Positions 1 to 8,239 are shown, counted from the stretch's first letter. The stretch is 15,982 bases of DNA from Rhodobiaceae bacterium (GCA_002689195.1 NZFC01000014.1:22871-38852), one strand, 5' to 3'. The notes: generated from the sequence alone by a model not told the origin. A program made the numbers and translations.

Positions 1-87
1 GAATATTCTGGGAAGCTGCTCCCGTTCGGGAATCTGCAAGGCAATAAGCACAAGACCGGATTAAGAAGGCAGTGACTGTCGCCTCAA

Positions 88-1380
88 CTAATCCTCAAAC
101 GGATCCTTCACGAGGATGGTGTCGTCGCGTTCGGGGCTGGTGGAAAGCAGGGTAACCGGCGCGCCGATAAGCTCTTCAATGTGGCGCACATAGCGCACGG
201 CCTCAGCCGGCAGCGCGGCCCATGAGCGCGCGCCGAAGCTGGTGTCGTGCCAGCCTTCCAGCGTTTCATAAACCGGCGTGATGCGCGCCTGCTCTGCCGA
301 ATTGACGGGCAGATAGTCTATGTCGCGCCCGTCCAGCCGGTAGCCGGTGCAAATCTTTATCTCGTCAAAGCCGTCCAGCACGTCAAGCTTGGTCAGCGCA
401 ATGCCGTCAATGCCCGCGGTTTCAACCATTTGGCGCACCAGCACGGCGTCGAACCAGCCGCAGCGCCGCTTGCGCCCCGTTACGGTGCCGAACTCGTGGC
501 CGCGCTCACCAAGGCGTTGGCCTATCTCATTGTCCTGCTCGGTGGGGAACGGCCCCTCGCCCACCCGCGTGGTGTAGGCCTTGGTGATGCCCAGCACATG
601 GCTCAGCGCGGAGGGGCCAATGCCCGTGCCAATGGCGGCCTGGCCCGCAATGGTGTTGGAGGAGGTGACATAAGGATAGGTGCCGTGGTCAATGTCCAGC
701 AGCACGCCTTGTGCGCCCTCAAACAAAATGCGCTGACCGGCGCGGCGCGCCTCGTTCAGCAGCCGCCAGACGGGGGCGGCATAGGGCGTGATTTCGGGGG
801 CCACGGCTTTCAGCTTTTCAAGCAGGGCGGCGGCATCATAAGGGGGCAAGTCGAGCCCGCGACGCAGCGCATTATGGTGGCGCAGGAGGTGGTCAATTTT
901 ATCGGCCAGCGTGTCGGAGTCTGCCAAATCAGCCACGCGCAAGGCGCGCCGGCCCACCTTGTCTTCATAGGCCGGGCCAATGCCGCGCTTGGTTGTGCCG
1001 ATTTTAACGCCGCTATTTGCGCCCTCGCGCGCCGCATCCAGTTCCTGATGCAGCGGCAGAATGAGCGTGGCGTTATGGGCGATTTTCAGATTGTCGGGCG
1101 AGATAGCAACGCCTTGCGCGCGCAAGGTCTCGATCTCTTCCAGCAGCGCCCATGGGTCAACCACCACGCCATTGCCGATGACCGACAGCTTGCCCTCGCG
1201 CACAATGCCCGACGGCAAGAGCGACAGCTTATAAACCTCGCCATTGATAACCAGCGTGTGACCGGCATTGTGCCCGCCCTGAAAGCGGGCCACCACATCG
1301 GCGCGCACCGACAGCCAATCGACGATTTTGCCCTTACCTTCGTCGCCCCATTGCGAGCCGACCACGACAACATGCGCCAT
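88..1380 (-). CDS. purA: Adenylosuccinate synthetase
   Basis: It joins IMP and aspartate using GTP to make adenylosuccinate, the first committed step from IMP to AMP, in the cytoplasm. The 430-residue length is normal for the bacterial family. The N-terminus carries the GTP-binding loop WGDEGKGK (residues 11-18), with the catalytic Asp13 and His41 in the NAGHT motif. Further in are [14 protein letters not shown] (IMP binding), [25 protein letters not shown] sequence, VGEGPFPTE and [11 protein letters not shown]. The ATG at 1380 is preceded by an AGGGGG ribosome-binding site about six bases upstream. It lies 51 bases after serA with no terminator visible between them, so it is probably co-transcribed with serC-serA. 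No terminator is clear in the 87 bases downstream either. The assignment is secure. Confidence 0.98.
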   Translation of the reverse strand: MAHVVVVGSQWGDEGKGKIVDWLSVRADVVARFQGGHNAGHTLVINGEVYKLSLLPSGIVREGKLSVIGNGVVVDPWALLEEIETLRAQGVAISPDNLKIAHNATLILPLHQELDAAREGANSGVKIGTTKRGIGPAYEDKVGRRALRVADLADSDTLADKIDHLLRHHNALRRGLDLPPYDAAALLEKLKAVAPEITPYAAPVWRLLNEARRAGQRILFEGAQGVLLDIDHGTYPYVTSSNTIAGQAAIGTGIGPSALSHVLGITKAYTTRVGEGPFPTEQDNEIGQRLGERGHEFGTVTGRKRRCGWFDAVLVRQMVETAGIDGIALTKLDVLDGFDEIKICTGYRLDGRDIDYLPVNSAEQARITPVYETLEGWHDTSFGARSWAALPAEAVRYVRHIEELIGAPVTLLSTSPERDDTILVKDPFED

Positions 1381-1431
1381 TTATGCCCCCTTCATAAACG
1401 CCCTAACAGCCTTTCGGCGACTTGCGAACCG

Positions 1432-3009
1432 TCAGAACTGCAGTTGCTTGACCTGCATGACCTGTTCGAGGGCCATAATTTCTTCCAGCACGGCGTCGGA
1501 GGCTTCATTATCAATGCTGACCAGTGAAATCGCATCGCCGCCCGGCTTTTCGCGCCCCAGATTGAACGAGGCAATGTTAATGCCGTGTTCACCCAGAACC
1601 GACCCCAGCGCCCCGATAAAACCGGGCTGGTCAAGATTGGTAACATATAGGACGCGCGGTGCCAATTCCGCTTCCATATTGATGCCCTTGACCTGAATGA
1701 CGCGCGGTTTGCCATCGGAAAACACCGTGCCAGCTACCGAACGCTGCTGGCGCTCGGTCTTGATGCTGAGGCGGATATAGCTGTCAAACGCGCCAGAACT
1801 TGCGCGTTTCACTTCGGAAACCGTAATGCCCCGCTCTTTTGCCAGTGCGGGCGCGCTCACCATGTTTACCTGCGATAGCAGCGGGCTCAAAATACCGGCC
1901 ACGGTAGCGGAGGTCAGTGGCGCGAAATTCAGATCCCCCACCTCGCCAACATACTCAATCTCGATGCTTTCAATGCCGCTTTCCGTCAACTGGCCCGCAA
2001 ACAGGCCCAGCTTTTCAGCCAGTGCCACAAACGGGCGCAGGCGCGGAGCATCTTCAGCCGAAATGGAGGGCATGTTGATGGCATTGGTCACGGCACCTGT
2101 CATCAGATAATCAGCCATTTGCTCGGCGACCTGAATGGCGACATTTTCCTGCGCCTCGCTGGTGGCCGCGCCCAGATGCGGCGTACACACCACATTTTCC
2201 ATGCCGAAGAAAAAACTCTCCTTGGCTGGCTCGGTTTCAAACACATCCAGCGCGGCACCGGCCACATGGCCTGTGTCCAGCGCGGCTTTGAGGTCTGCCT
2301 CATTAACCAACCCGCCACGCGCGCAATTGATAATACGCACGCCCTTTTTGGTTTTCGCCAGCGCGCTCGCATCAATAATGTCGCGCGTTTTATCCGTCAG
2401 CGGCGTATGCAGGGTGATGAAATCGGCGCGCGCCAGCACATCGTCCAGCTCGGCTTTTTCAACACCGATTTCGACCGCGCGTTCGGGCGTCAAAAACGGG
2501 TCAAACGCCACCACGCGCATTTTCAGGCCCAGCGCGCGGCTGGCGACAATCGTTCCAATATTGCCGCAACCGATAATGCCCAGCACCTTATTGGTCAGCT
2601 CGACCCCCATGAAGCGGCTTTTTTCCCATTTGCCAGCTTGTGTTGAGGCATCCGCGGCGGGAATGTCGCGCGCCAACGCAAACATCATGGCGATGGCGTG
2701 TTCCGCCGTGGTGATGGAGTTGCCAAACGGCGTGTTCATCACCACAACGCCTTGCGCGGTGGCCGCGGGCAGGTCGATATTGTCGACGCCGATACCAGCG
2801 CGGCCAATAACTTTCATATTGGCGGCGGCTTCCAGCACGGGCGGCGTCGCCTTGGTGGAGGAGCGCACGGCCATGCCGTCATATTCGCCGATAATCTTAA
2901 TCAGCTCATCGCGCTCAAGGCCGGTAATCACATCAACATCAATCCCGCGTTCTTTGAAAATCTCTTCGGCGCGGGGGCTCATTTTATCTGCAATCAATAC
3001 TTTGGGCAT
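1432..3009 (-). CDS. serA: D-3-phosphoglycerate dehydrogenase, long form with ASB and ACT domains
   Basis: It oxidises 3-phosphoglycerate to 3-phosphohydroxypyruvate with NAD, the entry step of phosphorylated serine synthesis. At 525 residues it is the long type. The catalytic and NAD-binding part covers about 1-310, followed by an allosteric substrate-binding (ASB) domain at about 320-445 and a C-terminal ACT domain at about 452-525 (YVTNLDQPGFIGALGSVLGE). Visible motifs are GRAGIGVDNIDL (69-80), the nucleotide loop LGIIGCGNIG (143-152), and the active-site set Arg231 (NCARGG), Glu260 (FETEP) and His278 (TPHLG). The start ATG has GGAGA about six bases upstream. It follows serC by 31 bases, so the two form one operon. 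Feedback by serine through the ACT domain is usual for the family but is not shown here. Confidence 0.98.
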   Translation of the reverse strand: MPKVLIADKMSPRAEEIFKERGIDVDVITGLERDELIKIIGEYDGMAVRSSTKATPPVLEAAANMKVIGRAGIGVDNIDLPAATAQGVVVMNTPFGNSITTAEHAIAMMFALARDIPAADASTQAGKWEKSRFMGVELTNKVLGIIGCGNIGTIVASRALGLKMRVVAFDPFLTPERAVEIGVEKAELDDVLARADFITLHTPLTDKTRDIIDASALAKTKKGVRIINCARGGLVNEADLKAALDTGHVAGAALDVFETEPAKESFFFGMENVVCTPHLGAATSEAQENVAIQVAEQMADYLMTGAVTNAINMPSISAEDAPRLRPFVALAEKLGLFAGQLTESGIESIEIEYVGEVGDLNFAPLTSATVAGILSPLLSQVNMVSAPALAKERGITVSEVKRASSGAFDSYIRLSIKTERQQRSVAGTVFSDGKPRVIQVKGINMEAELAPRVLYVTNLDQPGFIGALGSVLGEHGINIASFNLGREKPGGDAISLVSIDNEASDAVLEEIMALEQVMQVKQLQF

Positions 3010-3040
3010 GGGGTCTCCAATGCGTCGGAAAATACGTGGG

Positions 3041-4216
3041 TTAAATTTCAGATTTGGCCTCGGATTTGGCAGTGGCGTAGGCCCAGTCGAGCCAGGGCAT
3101 CAGCGCCGCCAGATCTTGCGCCTCAACCGTGGCACCAGCCCAGATACGCAAGCCAGCCGGGGCATCGCGATACGCGCCAATGTCATAGGCCACGCCCTCG
3201 CCTTCCAGAAGCGCGGCAATGCGCTTGGCGAATGCGGCCTGCACCGCATCATCTTGGGCGAGAAGGTCGGGGTCGGTGATTTTGAGGCATACGGAAGTTG
3301 TCGAGAGATTGGCCGGGTCTTCGCACAAAAACCCCGCCCAGTCCGAGCCCGTAATCCACGCGCTCAGCACGCCCATATTCTCGGCCACGCGGCCCAGAAG
3401 CCCGCTCAGCCCGCCAAGGCTTTCGGCCCATTTCAGCGTGTCGAGATAGTCTTCGACCGCCAGCATGGATGGTGTGTTAATCGTCTCGCCGCGGAAAATA
3501 CCGTCAATGAGCTTGCCGCTTTTCGTGAGGCGGAAAATTTTCGGCAGCGGCCAGGGCGGGGTGTAGCTTTCAAGGCGTTCCACCGCGCGCGGGCTCAAAA
3601 TCAACATGCCATGCGCGGCCTCGCCGCCCAGCACTTTCTGCCAGCTATAGGTGGTGACATCGAGCTTCTCCCACGGCAAGTCCATGGCAAAGGCGGCAGA
3701 GGTTGCATCGCACAAGGTCAGCCCCTCGCGCGTGTCGGAAATCCAATTACCATCTGGCACGCGCACGCCCGACGTGGTGCCGTTCCATGTAAAGGCCACA
3801 TCGCGGGTAAAATCCACCGCCGAAAGGTCAGGCAGGGCGCCATAATCGGCTTCCATCACGCGAATATCGTCGAGCTTTAGCTGCTTCACCGCATCCGTGA
3901 CCCAGCCCTTGCCGAAGCTTTCCCAGCCCAGAATGTCGAGCCCGCGCGCGCCCAGCATGGTCCACATCGCCATTTCATAGGCGCCCGTGTCAGACGCCGG
4001 CACAATGCCGATATGATAATCCGCCGGCACGCCCAAAACGGCGCGCGTGCGGTCAATGGCGTCAGCGAGCTTCGCCTTGCCGGGTTTTGACCGGTGCGAG
4101 CGCCCAAGACAGGCATCTTCCAGAGCTTGAAGGGAATATCCGGGCCGCTTAGCGCAGGGGCCGGATGAAAAATTGGGGTTCGCCGGACGCAAATCCGGCT
4201 TGGTAAGTTCACTCAT
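3041..4216 (-). CDS. serC: Phosphoserine aminotransferase
   Basis: This PLP enzyme transfers an amino group from glutamate to 3-phosphohydroxypyruvate, giving phosphoserine, the second step of serine synthesis. It can also act in pyridoxal phosphate synthesis. It has 391 residues. The start region contains [16 protein letters not shown] (residues 13-28), which fits the divergent subgroup common in alphaproteobacteria, and the PLP-binding lysine is probably Lys194 in [23 protein letters not shown] (72-85) and [13 protein letters not shown] (142-154) are further typical blocks. The ATG at 4216 follows a GAGAGGG ribosome-binding site that is part of a structured leader. serA lies 31 bases downstream. 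The gene has its own promoter between it and the FRG gene, so it need not depend on upstream transcription. Confidence 0.97.
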   Translation of the reverse strand: MSELTKPDLRPANPNFSSGPCAKRPGYSLQALEDACLGRSHRSKPGKAKLADAIDRTRAVLGVPADYHIGIVPASDTGAYEMAMWTMLGARGLDILGWESFGKGWVTDAVKQLKLDDIRVMEADYGALPDLSAVDFTRDVAFTWNGTTSGVRVPDGNWISDTREGLTLCDATSAAFAMDLPWEKLDVTTYSWQKVLGGEAAHGMLILSPRAVERLESYTPPWPLPKIFRLTKSGKLIDGIFRGETINTPSMLAVEDYLDTLKWAESLGGLSGLLGRVAENMGVLSAWITGSDWAGFLCEDPANLSTTSVCLKITDPDLLAQDDAVQAAFAKRIAALLEGEGVAYDIGAYRDAPAGLRIWAGATVEAQDLAALMPWLDWAYATAKSEAKSEI

Positions 4217-4223
4217 GTCGCTA

Positions 4224-4271
4224 CCCTCTCAGATAGTTGCGCCTCGTTGGGGAGGCGTGTCCCACTGAGGG
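4224..4271 (-). ncRNA. serC-type leader RNA (candidate)
   Basis: The 5' leader of serC folds into a strong inner hairpin, CGCCTC (4257-4252) pairing with GAGGCG (4245-4240) around a CCCAAC loop. It is enclosed by a possible outer helix in which CTCAG (4269-4265) pairs with CTGAG (4232-4228). The 3' side of that helix runs into GAGAGGG, the ribosome-binding site of serC. CCCTC at 4271-4267 can also pair directly with GAGGG at 4228-4224. Position, size and layout fit the serC RNA motif described upstream of serC in alphaproteobacteria, whose ligand is unknown. The family match is from memory, not a covariance-model search. Whether the first bases are in the transcript depends on the exact start site. 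Confidence 0.7.
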
Positions 4272-4300
4272 ATATAGACCGGAGTCGAACCAATGGCAAG
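4272..4300 (-). promoter_or_regulatory. Predicted serC-serA-purA promoter
   Basis: On the minus strand there is CTTGCC (4300-4295), a 17-base spacer, then CTATAT (4277-4272). This fits the CTTGAC-N17-CTATAT housekeeping promoter pattern reported for alphaproteobacteria with one mismatch. The -35 lies about nine bases beyond the stop of the FRG gene. The -10 directly abuts the leader RNA, so transcription would start about six or seven bases further on, near 4264-4267. Confidence 0.7.
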
Positions 4301-4308
4301 GGGGTGGG

Positions 4309-5685
4309 TTATGAGGGGGTGTTGGGTGGGTCGTCTTCACTGCCCAGCGCATCAAGCTCCTCTTGAATTTTTATTATGGTTTCTTCGGGTCGGTTCTGAG
4401 CTGTGGCGAGAGATAATGCCTTAGTGTAATACTTTCGCGCTTCGGCAAAGTTCTGTTTACTCCTAAAAATCTCACCAAGGATTCGGAAGGAATCAATATC
4501 GGTGGGGTCAAGCTTGATTGCTTCATTTAGGTCAGCGATCGCCGCCTCGGTATCGCCTTTGCGAAATTTTGTAAGGCCTAGATTACGAAAAGTCCCTACT
4601 GAAGAGACACCCATTCGAATAACTTTGTCAAAGTTATTTATGGCTTCTGTAAAGAGGTCATTAGCTTCATTTGCCCTGCCATTTTTTTGCTTCCTTCTTC
4701 CTAACTCACGCATCACCATCCCAAGATTCTCAATGGCGGCGGGAAACTCCGGCCTCAATTCTATTGCTTTGTTAAGACGTTTAATCGCGTTGTCATAATC
4801 ACCTATGATAAATGATGTTTCCGCCCGATAAAATTCTATGAAGGGATCAACTATATCTTCTTGATAATGATTATTCTGCGCAAAACCAGCCAAGTCGATA
4901 AACAGGCTTGGCACGCTGATACCGAAGGATTCTTCCAACTCCTTCCTTAGATTCTTCTTATCGGCGCTGGGAATTGGGTGCGTGATTTTTTCCAGATCTC
5001 CTATTTGAGCCACCTTTTCTGTAATCTCAGATTCCGTCATAATTTCACGTGCATTAATTACGAACACACCCGATTGACGAATTATTCGTCGTTCAGCCGC
5101 GCCATGCATGATTGGCCGCCATATCATTGGTCCTTCGCCAATTATTTTTTCTATTTTCTGTCGATCTTCTATTTCCTGTTGTTCTCCCGTAACAGGTATT
5201 ACAGGCATTGAAGAAGCCGGGCAGATGAAAATTCTTCCTCCTGTCTCGGTTCCTTCCCCCTCGCCAAGGGCGAAATAAAGCGCGACCAGAGGGTCGGTGG
5301 TGAAATCCAGCAAACAGGTCGCGGCGCCAAAATGCTGCAATTCGGCCAGCAATTCCAAATCGGAAAGCGGGCGCCCGTCACGAAACCCAAAACCCTTTTC
5401 CCTTGCCTTGTCCAATAGATCTTTGTGATGGTGCTGAACACAATTTTGCAGAGCAGTACCCTGTTTGACAGTTGGACCGACATTCCAAATCACTCTCCGT
5501 TCCGCACCGCTTTCCAACGTCCATTTGGCGTCGGACTGGCCGCGATAAATACATTCGCGGCCTGCAGTAATTTTTTTAATCTCCTGCAAATGCTCTGCAA
5601 CACCCATTCTCTTTGGCTTTGGCTTTGGCTTTGGCTTTGGCTTTGGCTTTGGCTTTGGCTTTGGCTTGGCCTCACGTTCCGACAC
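4309..5685 (-). CDS. FRG-domain protein with Pro-Lys tail and C-terminal TPR repeats
   Basis: The function is unknown. There are 458 residues in three parts. First is a tail of alternating Lys and Pro (residues 7-25, from nine perfect hexamers). Next is an FRG domain of about 35-240 with the naming motif in the form YRGQ (47-50) and the typical block ELQHFGAATCLLDFTTDP (115-132) followed by ALYFA. Last are about four TPR-like helix pairs from about 275 to 440, for example DYDNAIKRLNKAIELRP and DTEAAIADLNEAIKLDP. No signal peptide or membrane segment is seen. FRG domains occur in phage, toxin-like and defence-associated proteins, but their biochemistry is poorly known. The start is GTG, two bases after the stop of the upstream small gene, with GGAGGGGG seven bases before it, so translation is probably coupled. 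The TPR half is clearly AT-rich (38% GC at 4621-4680), unlike neighbouring genes, which suggests acquisition. Domain calls are firm and the role is open. Confidence 0.9.
   Translation of the reverse strand: MSEREAKPKPKPKPKPKPKPKPKPKRMGVAEHLQEIKKITAGRECIYRGQSDAKWTLESGAERRVIWNVGPTVKQGTALQNCVQHHHKDLLDKAREKGFGFRDGRPLSDLELLAELQHFGAATCLLDFTTDPLVALYFALGEGEGTETGGRIFICPASSMPVIPVTGEQQEIEDRQKIEKIIGEGPMIWRPIMHGAAERRIIRQSGVFVINAREIMTESEITEKVAQIGDLEKITHPIPSADKKNLRKELEESFGISVPSLFIDLAGFAQNNHYQEDIVDPFIEFYRAETSFIIGDYDNAIKRLNKAIELRPEFPAAIENLGMVMRELGRRKQKNGRANEANDLFTEAINNFDKVIRMGVSSVGTFRNLGLTKFRKGDTEAAIADLNEAIKLDPTDIDSFRILGEIFRSKQNFAEARKYYTKALSLATAQNRPEETIIKIQEELDALGSEDDPPNTPS
5611..5664 (-). repeat. Nine perfect 6-bp tandem repeats coding (Pro-Lys)9
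   Basis: Plus-strand unit CTTTGG, minus-strand CCAAAG, is repeated nine times without a mismatch, followed by a partial copy (CTTGG) at 5665-5669. It lies in the reading frame of the FRG protein and codes for Pro-Lys pairs. Because the unit is six bases, gain or loss of copies changes the tail length by two residues per unit but keeps the frame. Confidence 0.97.
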
Positions 5686-5687
5686 AG

Positions 5688-5915
5688 TTAAACCCCCTCC
5701 AATATCCGCTTAAGTTGCGCGAGAGTATCGGGGCCGAGTTGGATTTTCTGGCTCCATTTTTCGGGGTGTTCGCGGTCGTCCGAGCCATAGGTACGTAGGC
5801 TTAAAAACACCTGCCCAGATTCATTGCGCGCGAATTTTGCGCGCGCCACTATCTGCGTAGGGTCGAGGCGCAACTCTTCCTCGCCCTCAAAGTCGATATT
5901 GGTGATATATGCCAT
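5688..5915 (-). CDS. Small 75-residue protein, possibly PC4/p15-like nucleic-acid binder
   Basis: I do not firmly recognise this family. The frame is open up to 6002, but the ATG at 5915 is chosen because GGAGG sits five bases before it, and upstream codons give a Pro/Arg-rich stretch with no sense of a domain. The product starts MAYITNIDFEGEEEL and is charged. From about residue 22 it shows alternating strand-like sequence (VARAKFARNESGQVFLSLR), a Trp (KWSQKIQL, about residues 53-60), then a C-terminal helix (DTLAQLKRIL). This strand-rich core plus final helix resembles the PC4/p15 single-stranded-DNA-binding coactivator fold that some bacteria carry as a stand-alone small protein. That link is an inference from pattern only. 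The next gene, the FRG protein, starts two bases after its stop, so the two are very likely expressed together and may act together. Confidence 0.8.
   Translation of the reverse strand: MAYITNIDFEGEEELRLDPTQIVARAKFARNESGQVFLSLRTYGSDDREHPEKWSQKIQLGPDTLAQLKRILEGV
5693..5700 (-). promoter_or_regulatory. Strong ribosome-binding site that sets the GTG start of the FRG gene
   Basis: GGAGGGGG lies inside the last codons of the upstream small gene (Glu-Gly-Val-stop), with a seven-base gap to the GTG at 5685. It supports the GTG start, which brings the whole Pro-Lys tail into the protein, and suggests translational coupling. Confidence 0.75.
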
Positions 5916-5970
5916 GCAAGCCTCCATAAGGTTTCGGGGACGCGAAACAGGAGACATTGACGCAATGGGC

Positions 5971-6004
5971 AAAGTATAGCCACGCGGCGCGCGCGGCGGC
6001 AAGG
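5971..6004 (-). promoter_or_regulatory. Possible promoter for the small gene/FRG pair
   Basis: The minus strand has TTGCCG near 6002-5997, an 18-base very GC-rich spacer, then TATACT near 5978-5973 (within GCTATACTTT). The start of transcription would fall around 5966-5970, leaving a leader of about 50 bases before the ATG at 5915. The -10 is good, while the -35 and spacer are only fair. Confidence 0.4.
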
Positions 6005-6011
6005 AGGTTTA

Positions 6012-6051
6012 CCCCCTAAACCCCCTAATGCACCCCTCTAAATCACCCCCC
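6012..6051 (-). other. G-run cluster after thiD, possible G-quadruplex
   Basis: On the transcribed-sense minus strand, four runs of 6, 4, 5 and 5 guanines occur (at 6051-6046, 6036-6033, 6025-6021 and 6016-6012), separated by loops of 9, 7 and 4 bases rich in TTA/TTTA. The first run begins in the thiD stop codon TAG. Such spacing is permissive for a four-layer G-quadruplex in DNA or RNA. Formation is not shown by sequence alone. Confidence 0.5.
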
Positions 6052-6896
6052 TAATGCGCCAGAGGGCCGTTGCCGTGGCCCAAATTCGGGGCGTTTTTTA
6101 TTGCCGTGTGGACATAGGCCAGCGCGTGTTCGGTGGCGGATTTGAGGTCTGGGGCATTGTCCGATGAGGGGTCGCCCGCAATTTGCGTGGCGAGTTGTCC
6201 GGCAATCGCACTTGCCAATGTACAGCCCGTGCCGTGCGTGTTGCGGGTTTCGAGGCGTTCATGCTCGAGCACTTCAAAGCCGGTTTGCAGCGCCAGCAAA
6301 TCCGTGACGACATTTCCCGTGCCGTGCCCGCCCTTGATGAGCGCGGCATGGGCGCCACCGCTCATCAGCGTGTCGGCGGCGCGCTTCATATCGTCCAGCG
6401 TGTCAACGTCGCGGCGGGTTAAAAGCGTGGCTTCGGGCAGGTTGGGCGTGACCAGAAATGCGTGATTGACCAAAAGATCGTGCAGCGCGGAAACGGCGTT
6501 CTCGTCCAGCAGGCGGTCGCCGGATGTGGCGACCATGACCGGATCAACGACCATGGGCGCGCCCGCCTCGGCCAGTGCTTGCGCGACATGCTCGATAAGC
6601 GCGCGGCGGCTCAACATGCCGGTTTTCACAATATCTGTGCCGATATCTTCCAGCACGCTGGTGATTTGGCGCACCACAAAGGCGGGCGGCACATCCAAAA
6701 TGTCTTGCACGCCGCGCGTGTTTTGCGCCGTGAGCGCGGTGATGGCGGTGGTGGCATATGCGCCTTGCGCCATGATGGATTTGATGTCGGCCTGAATGCC
6801 GGCCCCGCCGCCGCTGTCAGACCCGGCAACGACCAGAACCCGGCCCTTTTGTGATGCCTCTTGCCTGCTCGCTTGTCCGTCCGCTTGTCTATTCAC
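6051..6896 (-). CDS. thiD: Hydroxymethylpyrimidine (phosphate) kinase
   Basis: It phosphorylates 4-amino-5-hydroxymethyl-2-methylpyrimidine and its monophosphate to the diphosphate used for thiamine. It is a ribokinase-fold protein of 281 residues, close to the usual 265-270 plus an extra hydrophilic N-terminal stretch of about 18 residues. Motifs are [16 protein letters not shown] (24-39, substrate loop), [14 protein letters not shown] (117-130), IKGGHG (187-192) and THGTGCT (220-226) with the anion-hole GTGC. The start is GTG, sharing bases with the TGA of glmM (GTGA overlap), which indicates translational coupling. No ATG is available before the first core motif. No other thiamine gene lies nearby and no TPP riboswitch was noticed, so it seems to be expressed with glmM. 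Confidence 0.95.
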   Translation of the reverse strand: MNRQADGQASRQEASQKGRVLVVAGSDSGGGAGIQADIKSIMAQGAYATTAITALTAQNTRGVQDILDVPPAFVVRQITSVLEDIGTDIVKTGMLSRRALIEHVAQALAEAGAPMVVDPVMVATSGDRLLDENAVSALHDLLVNHAFLVTPNLPEATLLTRRDVDTLDDMKRAADTLMSGGAHAALIKGGHGTGNVVTDLLALQTGFEVLEHERLETRNTHGTGCTLASAIAGQLATQIAGDPSSDNAPDLKSATEHALAYVHTAIKNAPNLGHGNGPLAH

Positions 6897-8239
6897 GCCG
6901 CGACCGACTGGATGACACCCACAATTTCCGCCACGAGGTTTTGCACCAGCGCGGCGTCGTCGCCCTCCGCCATAACGCGGATGAGCGGCTCAGTGCCCGA
7001 TTTTCGGATAACCAGCCGCCCCTGATTGCCCAGCCGCTGTTCGGCGGCGGCAATCGCGCTTTGCACTTTTTCGTTTTCCAGCGGCACGCCGGTTGAAAAG
7101 CGCACATTTTCCAGAATTTGCGGCACCGGCTCGAAAACCCGCGCCAGATCGCCAATGGGCGCATCAAGCTGTTTCATCACGGACAAAACCTGCAAGGCCG
7201 CAATGAGCCCGTCGCCGGTGGTGGAAAAATCCGACAGCACCATATGGCCCGATTGTTCGCCGCCCAGATTAAACCCGTGCTGGCGCATATGCTCCACCAC
7301 ATAGCGGTCGCCCACGCGCGTGCGCGCCAGCCCCAGCCCTTCGCCCTGCAAATAGCGCTCAAGCCCCAGATTGGACATAACAGTGGCGACAATGCCCGGC
7401 GCGCTTAAACGCTCATGGCGGTTCCAGTCGGTCGCAATCAGCCCCATAATCTGGTCGCCATCGACAATGCGGCCGTTCTGGTCGCAAATGATGAGGCGGT
7501 CGGCGTCGCCGTCAAGCGCAATGCCGATATCGGCTTTTTGCGCGCGCACCGTGTCGGCCAAAAGGTCGGTATCGGTTGAGCCGCAGCCTTTATTGATGTT
7601 GAACCCGTCCGGTGCCACGCCGATGGGGACAACTTCGGCCCCCAATTCCCAAAGCGCGGTCGGAGCGACTTTATAGGCGGCACCATTGGCGCAGTCGATC
7701 ACCAGCTTGATGCCGTCAAGCGTCAGATGGCGCGGAAAGGTGCGCTTGGCAAATTCGATATAGCGCGCCTGGCTGTCGTCGATGCGTTTGGCGCGGCCCA
7801 GCTCGGCAGACACGGCCAGTTCGCTATCCATCGGCGCGTCCATCAGGGCTTCAATCTCATATTCAATTTTGTCGGAAAGCTTAAAACCATCCGGCCCGAA
7901 CAATTTGATGCCATTGTCCTGATAGGCATTATGCGAGGCCGAAATCATAACGCCGATATCAGCGCGCAGCGAGCGCGTGAGAAAGGCAACGCCCGGCGTC
8001 GGTATCGGGCCAAACAAAAACACATCCATACCCATGGAGGTGAAACCGGACACCAGCGCCGGCTCAATCATATAGCCCGACAGCCGCGTATCCTTGCCAA
8101 TCACAACCCGGTGACGATGCTCGCCGCGGCGAAAATAGCGCCCCGCCGCCAGCCCAAGACGCAGCGCCATTTCAGCCGTCATGTTTTCGGCGTTAACGCG
8201 CCCGCGTATGCCGTCTGTTCCGAAATACTTACGAATCAT
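6893..8239 (-). CDS. glmM: Phosphoglucosamine mutase
   Basis: It converts glucosamine-6-phosphate to glucosamine-1-phosphate, on the way to UDP-GlcNAc for peptidoglycan and lipopolysaccharide. The product has 448 residues. It begins [13 protein letters not shown], which is the conserved family start. The frame is open further upstream, but ATG 8239 has GGAGA five bases before it. Active-site serine is Ser102 in ISASHN (99-104). The residue after this motif is Ala105, where Pro is commonest. Metal-binding loop is DGDADR (243-248), sugar-binding loop is GGEQSGH (326-332), and the phosphate-binding loop near the end reads [12 protein letters not shown]. It follows folP by 122 bases. A weak TTGCCT-N17-TCATAA pair lies in that gap and may give some separate transcription. 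Family membership is certain. Confidence 0.98.
   Translation of the reverse strand: MIRKYFGTDGIRGRVNAENMTAEMALRLGLAAGRYFRRGEHRHRVVIGKDTRLSGYMIEPALVSGFTSMGMDVFLFGPIPTPGVAFLTRSLRADIGVMISASHNAYQDNGIKLFGPDGFKLSDKIEYEIEALMDAPMDSELAVSAELGRAKRIDDSQARYIEFAKRTFPRHLTLDGIKLVIDCANGAAYKVAPTALWELGAEVVPIGVAPDGFNINKGCGSTDTDLLADTVRAQKADIGIALDGDADRLIICDQNGRIVDGDQIMGLIATDWNRHERLSAPGIVATVMSNLGLERYLQGEGLGLARTRVGDRYVVEHMRQHGFNLGGEQSGHMVLSDFSTTGDGLIAALQVLSVMKQLDAPIGDLARVFEPVPQILENVRFSTGVPLENEKVQSAIAAAEQRLGNQGRLVIRKSGTEPLIRVMAEGDDAALVQNLVAEIVGVIQSVAA

Noticed and set aside
1..87. Possible end of a converging plus-strand gene or a tRNA remnant downstream of purA
   Set aside because: All three plus frames are open from the window edge to a stop within 45-75 bases, so a tail cannot be chosen. 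The small TCCC/GGGA hairpin has no T tract and does not fit a tRNA arm.
247..1527. 426-codon open frame on the plus strand, opposite purA
   Set aside because: It is antisense to purA, spans the purA start and the serA end, and has no family features.
2135..3880. 581-codon open frame on the plus strand, opposite serA and serC
   Set aside because: It lies fully antisense to two certain enzymes, shows no recognisable domain and has the Arg/Ala/Ser-rich make-up of a shadow frame in GC-rich DNA.
5611..5664. On/off phase variation through the hexamer repeat
   Set aside because: The unit length is a multiple of three, so copy changes do not break the frame. Only length variation is possible.
4309..5915. 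Mobile element or attachment sites around the FRG pair
   Set aside because: No transposase, integrase, tRNA gene or clear direct repeats were found at the ends. Only base composition and G-runs hint at acquisition.
5980..6003. GC-rich GCCGCC...GTGGC stretch as a terminator for thiD
   Set aside because: The pairing has mismatches in the middle and no T tract follows. It is better read as the spacer of a possible promoter.
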